A stretch of DNA of 64,000 bases from Pelagadaptatus sp034112445. Lineage in GTDB: Bacteria > Pseudomonadota > Gammaproteobacteria > Pseudomonadales > Cellvibrionaceae. The stretch covers positions 1-64,000 of the forward strand of contig JAWUVI010000020.1 in assembly GCA_034112445.1 (NCBI GenBank), in the 5' to 3' direction. Below, piece after piece: positions 59,742 to 64,000 of this stretch. A program made the position numbers and the translations under genes. How positions within the stretch are numbered: position 1 is the first letter of the stretch; every line of letters begins with the position of its first letter. Under the pieces are notes generated by a model. The model had not been told where the DNA came from, did not search any database, and was given only the letters and a program-made list of their open reading frames with translations.

Positions 59742-61862
59742 ATGAGCGATACCATAAAAACCCATTACCGAGCTTGCCATTTATGTGAAGCTATTTGCGG
59801 TTTAGAAATAAAAACCCAAGGTCCCAAAATACTTTCTATTAAGGGCGACAAACAGGACCCGTTAAGTCGTGGTCATATATGCCCCAAAGCAACGGCGCTG
59901 GAAGATATCCATACAGACCCTGATCGCTTACGCAAGCCGGTACATAAAATAAACGGTGAATGGCATGAAATATCGTGGCAGCAAGCATTCGATTTAGTGG
60001 CTGAAAAATTAACGGGTATTCAACAGCAATATGGCGATGATTCTGTCGCTATTTATGCGGGGAATCCTAATGTTCACAATTATGGCAGCATGACTCACTC
60101 CAGTGTTTTTAGAAAAGCACTGAAATCTAAAGTCACTTTTTCGGCGACGTCCCTTGATCAATTGCCGCATCATTTAGCCTCTTTTGGGATGTTTGGTCAT
60201 CAACAATTATTGCCTGTGCCCGATATAGATCGAACTCATTTTATGCTGATTCTCGGTGGCAACCCATTAGCCTCAAATGGCAGCATGATGACCGTACCGG
60301 ACGTTAAAAAGCGTTTAACCAGTATTCAAAATCGAGGCGGTAAGTTTGTCGTTATAGATCCCCGTAAAACAGAAACCGCCGCGATAGCCGATGAGCATTA
60401 TTTCATTCGGCCCGGCACGGATGTTTTTCTTTTATTGGCGATGATTAACACCTTATTTGAGGAAGGTTTGGTCGATCTAAAACACCTTTCCTCAAATGTG
60501 CATGGGCTTGATGAGGTGAACAGGCTAACTCAATCTTATACCCCTGAGTTTGCTTGCGAGAAAACCGGCGTTAGCGCAGAGGCTATTCGACAGCTGGCGC
60601 GTGACATGAAAAATAGTAACGGTTCAGTTTGTTATGGGCGCATGGGTGTGTCGACTCAAGAATTTGGTGCTGTGTGTCAGTGGGCTATTTATACGATTAA
60701 TATAATCAGTGGCAATTTAGATGTCCCTGGCGGTACGTTGTTAACTGCACCCGCATTTGGCTATGTTAAACCTGGTGAGCCTGGCGCGGGGAGCTTAGGA
60801 AGATGGCGCAGCCGTGTCAGTGGCCTGCCTGAGTTTGGTGGTGAATTGCCCAGCTCAATATTGGCCGAAGAAATTCTAACGCCAGGGCAAAATCAGATTC
60901 GTGCATTGATCACTATGGCAGGTAATCCAGTTCTTTCTGCCCCCAATGGGCGTGAACTCGATGAGGCGCTTTCCAGTTTGGATTTTATGATGTCGGTAGA
61001 TTTGTACATCAATGAAACCACCCGCCATGCGGATATAATTTTACCGCCAACCAGTCCGTTGGAGCATGATCACTATGACTTGGCATTTAACCGTTTGGCC
61101 GTGCATAACATAACGCGGATGAACGAGGCTGTATTTGAGCCAGAAGAAGACTGTTTACACGACTGGCAAATATTGAACGGCTTAGGTGAAGCTCTGGGTA
61201 AGCGTAAAAATATTCAAGTGAAACCGTTACCTGCACCCGACACTCTTATTGATATGGGGATTCAATATGGGCATTACGGAGAAGCTAATGGTCATGCAGA
61301 TGCATTGACCATGGATAAGATCCGCCAGCACCCACACGGCCTTGATTTAGGACCTCTCATGCCTTCTTTGTTGGGCAGATTGTGTACGGACGATGGCTGT
61401 ATCCAGCTTCTTCCTGATTATATAGTGGAAGATTTACCTCGTGTAGCGGCGGCCACAGCGAGTGCTTCAGACGAGGGATTGTTGCTTATAGGTCGGCGCC
61501 ATGTACGCAGCAATAATTCATGGATGCACAATTCTCATCGGTTGGTTAAAGGTAAGGCGCGTTGGCAATTACAGATGAATCCAGAAGATATGAATCTTAG
61601 GAATTTAACCGAAAATGCGGCGGTCAAAATAAGCTCTAGAGTTGGCAGCGTAGAAACGTTGGTGTGTGCCAGTAACGATGTCATGCCCGGTGTTGTGTGT
61701 TTGCCGCATGGTTGGGGTCATCAGCGAAGCGGGGTGAAGTTGGCGATAGCTTCCGCACAAAGTGGTGTGAGTATGAATGACATTACCGACAATAAACTCA
61801 TTGATACAATATCGGGTAATGCGGTATTAAATGGTGTGCCCGTTAAGGTGGAGGCCGTTTAG
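59742..61862 (+). CDS. Molybdopterin-dependent oxidoreductase (DMSO reductase superfamily)
   Basis: Protein of 706 residues. The N-terminal 4Fe-4S motif is C-x2-C-x3-C-x27-C (Cys12, Cys15, Cys19, Cys47). The bis-MGD cofactor domain follows, with ISWQQAFDLVAEKL, GGNPLASNG and VIDPRKTETA, and the C-terminal molydopterin-dinucleotide-binding domain has IGRRHVRSNNSWMHN. No twin-arginine signal is present, so a cytoplasmic enzyme is likely. The molybdenum-ligand residue is not obvious. The substrate cannot be deduced. No partner subunits are adjacent. Confidence 0.9.
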   Translation: MSDTIKTHYRACHLCEAICGLEIKTQGPKILSIKGDKQDPLSRGHICPKATALEDIHTDPDRLRKPVHKINGEWHEISWQQAFDLVAEKLTGIQQQYGDDSVAIYAGNPNVHNYGSMTHSSVFRKALKSKVTFSATSLDQLPHHLASFGMFGHQQLLPVPDIDRTHFMLILGGNPLASNGSMMTVPDVKKRLTSIQNRGGKFVVIDPRKTETAAIADEHYFIRPGTDVFLLLAMINTLFEEGLVDLKHLSSNVHGLDEVNRLTQSYTPEFACEKTGVSAEAIRQLARDMKNSNGSVCYGRMGVSTQEFGAVCQWAIYTINIISGNLDVPGGTLLTAPAFGYVKPGEPGAGSLGRWRSRVSGLPEFGGELPSSILAEEILTPGQNQIRALITMAGNPVLSAPNGRELDEALSSLDFMMSVDLYINETTRHADIILPPTSPLEHDHYDLAFNRLAVHNITRMNEAVFEPEEDCLHDWQILNGLGEALGKRKNIQVKPLPAPDTLIDMGIQYGHYGEANGHADALTMDKIRQHPHGLDLGPLMPSLLGRLCTDDGCIQLLPDYIVEDLPRVAAATASASDEGLLLIGRRHVRSNNSWMHNSHRLVKGKARWQLQMNPEDMNLRNLTENAAVKISSRVGSVETLVCASNDVMPGVVCLPHGWGHQRSGVKLAIASAQSGVSMNDITDNKLIDTISGNAVLNGVPVKVEAV

Positions 61863-61879
61863 AGTGGGTTATTGGCTAG

Positions 61880-61926
61880 CAGTAGCTTCGTTATAGCCCT
61901 TGTTCTTAGAGCTATAACGAATACTG
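61880..61926. other. Long hairpin between convergent genes
   Basis: TTCGTTATAGC (61887-61897) is perfectly complementary to GCTATAACGAA (61911-61921). Outside it CAGTA/TACTG adds 5 bp past a two-base bulge. There is no T-run on the plus strand. It may be a Rho-independent-like end without U-tract or a processing hairpin between the oxidoreductase and the esterase genes. Confidence 0.6.
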
Positions 61927-61951
61927 CAAATGTCTGGTTAATTAAATAGAT

Positions 61952-63235
61952 CTAGAACGAAAACGTCTGCGGCTCGTTAATAACAGGGATGGTATTGCCA
62001 ATACTGCTAATGAGTTTGGCTAGTGGCAAAATATGTGAGCCAAGTATTGGAATACCTGAATTTAACAATGATACCGACAGGTTTCTGGTTGGATCGGCCC
62101 AGCTAAATTTATTGATTAAGCCTAGGTGCCCAAAAGCGTGTTTGCTGTGAGGTCCCATCATCCCAAAGGGTTCATCGCCTAACATTAAGCCCGCACTGTA
62201 ACGCATAGGAATCATCAAGGTTTGATCTAATGTTCGTGCCCCAAACTCTTGCGTCGCTCGGGCGATGGTTTCTTCAGAGCAAATACGCTTACCTTGCCAG
62301 GTGCCTCCATTGAGCATCATTTGAAAAAAGGCTGACACTTCATTGGCGGTAGCGGCTAGATTGGCCGCCGGCATAATAGTTTTTTGGAAACGAGGATCGT
62401 TAGAAGACTCTTCAACTTTATCGAGGTCAGCACCCAAGGCGCGCTTCACCAATGCGGTAAGTGGAAATACGGGCTTGAGTCCTGTGTGATAATTGGTCGC
62501 TATATCGTCGGCGTATTTTTCTTCAATACCATAGGAGAAGTACTTCATCCCCATAGGTTTGCGAATTTTTTCATTGATGTAGTCGTTAATGGTTTTACCC
62601 GTTACTCGCTGTACAATTTGCCCCAATACAAAACCACCGGTAATAGCGTGATAAGCCAGTTTAGAGCCGTCGGTAATGATAGGTTTGGCATCGCAGAGTA
62701 ACTTCCAGACCTTATCCTCGTCCCACAATGTCTCTATATCAGCGTCAGAGGGGAGGCCAGGAATTCCACCTCGATGGGATAGTATTTGATGGATGGTAAT
62801 GTTTTCTTTGCCATTGATGGCAAACTCAGGTGCGTAGAAAGAGACTGGATCCATCATGTTGATCAAACCATCTTCCACAAGCATGTGCATCAACAGAGCC
62901 GTAATACCTTTAGAGGTAGAAAATAAACAGTACGGTGTGTCATTGGTAACCAGAGTTTTTTTTGTATCGTGCGCATCTTTGGGACCGTTGCCGTGGGCGT
63001 GGCCAATAGAGCGTGAAATTAACAGCTCACCCTGATGGCGGATACTTAATGATACTGCTGGATGAGCGCCAGTTTTGTAGAAATCTACCGCGTGGCCCCA
63101 AATGGTGTCAATGTCAGACTGTTTGAGCCCTACAGAAGTCGGATCAACTTCTTGGGAAGTATCAATCGAGGTGACGGAATCTAAATCTTTAGGTATGGAT
63201 GATGCCTGTAAAATATTTCTGCGTATAAAACTCAT
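61952..63235 (-). CDS. Class C beta-lactamase-like serine hydrolase (esterase EstB-type)
   Basis: Penicillin-binding-protein-like esterase of about 427 residues. In the 429-residue frame that starts at GTG 63241, the nucleophile motif S-x-x-K is at Ser108-Lys111 (STSK), and Tyr196 in YHAITGG takes the role of the class-C Y-x-N tyrosine. The C-terminal HLG-like segment (FGHLGLINKF) stands where the KTG motif would be. No signal peptide is visible, so it is an intracellular ester hydrolase rather than a lactamase. ATG 63235 has GAGGTGA directly upstream and is preferred. Confidence 0.9.
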   Translation of the reverse strand: MSFIRRNILQASSIPKDLDSVTSIDTSQEVDPTSVGLKQSDIDTIWGHAVDFYKTGAHPAVSLSIRHQGELLISRSIGHAHGNGPKDAHDTKKTLVTNDTPYCLFSTSKGITALLMHMLVEDGLINMMDPVSFYAPEFAINGKENITIHQILSHRGGIPGLPSDADIETLWDEDKVWKLLCDAKPIITDGSKLAYHAITGGFVLGQIVQRVTGKTINDYINEKIRKPMGMKYFSYGIEEKYADDIATNYHTGLKPVFPLTALVKRALGADLDKVEESSNDPRFQKTIMPAANLAATANEVSAFFQMMLNGGTWQGKRICSEETIARATQEFGARTLDQTLMIPMRYSAGLMLGDEPFGMMGPHSKHAFGHLGLINKFSWADPTRNLSVSLLNSGIPILGSHILPLAKLISSIGNTIPVINEPQTFSF

Positions 63236-63319
63236 TGTCACCTCAGGTGTTCTGACATAAAACCAGTATTGTTAGTTCACGATACCGTTTTTATTGTTTT
63301 TTTGCATTTAAATTGATAA

Positions 63320-64000
63320 CTATAATCCCAATTGGCGGCTGGTTAAGTCGCGCATGATTTCTTCAGATCCACCACCAATAGCAAGTACTCTAACTTCTCT
63401 ATAGAAGCGTTCTGTTTTGCAACCACGCATATAAGAAATGCCGCCCATAATTTGCATGGCCTCTTTGGTGCAGAATTCCATGGTTTCAGTCGCTTGTACT
63501 TTAAGCATAGAAATATCTTGAGGTTGCAGCATGTTCTGAGTGATCTGCCAGGCGCAGATATCCATATAGGCTTGAGTTGCATTAATGCGTTTTAACATCT
63601 CGGCAAATTTGTGTCTGATTACTTGATGCTTAGACAGTGGTTTACCAAAGGTCTTTCTTTCTACTGCCCACTCGGCCGCTTCTATCATTGACTCTTTTGC
63701 TGCGCCTAATGCTAGAGCAACAATAGAAAGTCGTTCGTTGTTGAAGTTGTGTACGATAGGTAAAAAGCCCTGGTTCTCTTCGCCAATTAGGTTGCTAGCA
63801 GGAACTTTGACGTTATCAAAATAAATAGTCGCTGTATCTGAGCACCACCAGCCTTGTTTTTTATCAAGTTTAGTGCGTGATACTCCGTCTAAATCCATGG
63901 GGATAAGCAGTAGAGAGATACCACCAATACCGTCTTCGCCGGTTCTAACCGCGGTGGTTAACCAGTCAGCACGAGTGCCGCCAGAAATAAAGGTCTTGGA
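63320..64000 (-). CDS. Acyl-CoA dehydrogenase, C-terminal part (runs off the window end)
   Basis: Partial gene; its 5' end lies beyond base 64000. The visible 226 residues start SKTFISGGTRADW and include the middle-domain end YFDNVKVPASNLIGEENQGF, NNERLS with the likely catalytic Glu of the LCAD/IVD group, WAVERKTFGKPLSKHQ, and the C-terminal LAIGGGSEEIMRDL. The Y-E-G-T Glu is replaced by Gly, again favouring a base on the NNERL helix. It is transcribed toward the esterase gene, with a 79-base gap, perhaps in one operon. Confidence 0.93.
   Translation of the reverse strand, partial: SKTFISGGTRADWLTTAVRTGEDGIGGISLLLIPMDLDGVSRTKLDKKQGWWCSDTATIYFDNVKVPASNLIGEENQGFLPIVHNFNNERLSIVALALGAAKESMIEAAEWAVERKTFGKPLSKHQVIRHKFAEMLKRINATQAYMDICAWQITQNMLQPQDISMLKVQATETMEFCTKEAMQIMGGISYMRGCKTERFYREVRVLAIGGGSEEIMRDLTSRQLGL

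Noticed and set aside
61952..63235. Beta-lactamase resistance gene
   Set aside because: Has S-x-x-K and a Tyr motif but no signal peptide and no KTG; fits intracellular esterases.

Overview
The window looks like a chromosomal segment of a marine-type gammaproteobacterium. It has moderate GC content. Two housekeeping blocks have gammaproteobacterial gene order: queA-tgt-secD-secF, and suhB/trmJ-iscR-...-ndk-rlmN-pilW-rodZ-ispG-hisS-yfgM-bamB-der. An oxaloacetate decarboxylase Na+ pump operon (oadGAB) and several lipid or hydrophobic-substrate catabolic genes (acyl-CoA dehydrogenases, thiolase, MaoC hydratase, DUF1302/DUF1329, alkylsulfatase) fit a marine lipid degrader. The Cellvibrionales/Spongiibacteraceae-like assignment is an inference from gene content only. 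There is no phage, insertion sequence, CRISPR array or rRNA operon. One tRNA gene, tRNA-Leu(CAA), was found.

Layout. 0.2-4.7 kb: a four-gene beta-oxidation operon (acyl-CoA dehydrogenase, MaoC hydratase, SDR, thiolase). 4.8-9.0 kb: small accessory genes (GNAT, DUF2834, HSL-type esterase, SDR, thioesterase, DUF1499 lipoprotein), interrupted by two near-identical ~75-bp intergenic elements that look like a duplicated small-RNA gene. 9.1-14.7 kb: tRNA-Leu, queA, tgt, secD, secF; yajC, usually found between tgt and secD, is absent and a degenerate 17-bp tandem repeat lies there. 14.7-19.3 kb: a thiolase-like protein, a CrtI/RetSat-like flavoprotein translationally coupled to a three-domain ferredoxin-type reductase, and a TetR regulator. 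19.3-29.2 kb: suhB, trmJ, then an Fe-S assembly operon iscR-iscS-sufBCDS-sufA-sufT-sufE. 29.4-38.7 kb: ndk to der housekeeping run.

38.7-45.6 kb: a pore-less voltage-sensor-like membrane protein, a five-gene glycan/lipid-modification cluster (GT4, methyltransferase, alpha/alpha-toroid protein, second methyltransferase, hexapeptide acyltransferase), a variant CDGSH protein and dusC. 45.6-49.6 kb: oadG-oadA-oadB with a long structured leader and an intercistronic terminator. 49.6-64 kb: a catabolic region with alkylsulfatase, DUF3604, acyl-CoA dehydrogenases, AraC regulator, DUF1302 and DUF1329, molybdopterin oxidoreductase, class-C-lactamase-like esterase and the C-terminal part of another acyl-CoA dehydrogenase running off the end.

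The observations most worth following are the duplicated two-hairpin RNA-like element, the SUF-for-ISC replacement at the iscR-ndk locus with retained IscR control, the oad leader, the glycan cluster, the CDGSH variant, and repeated small tandem duplications near gene starts.
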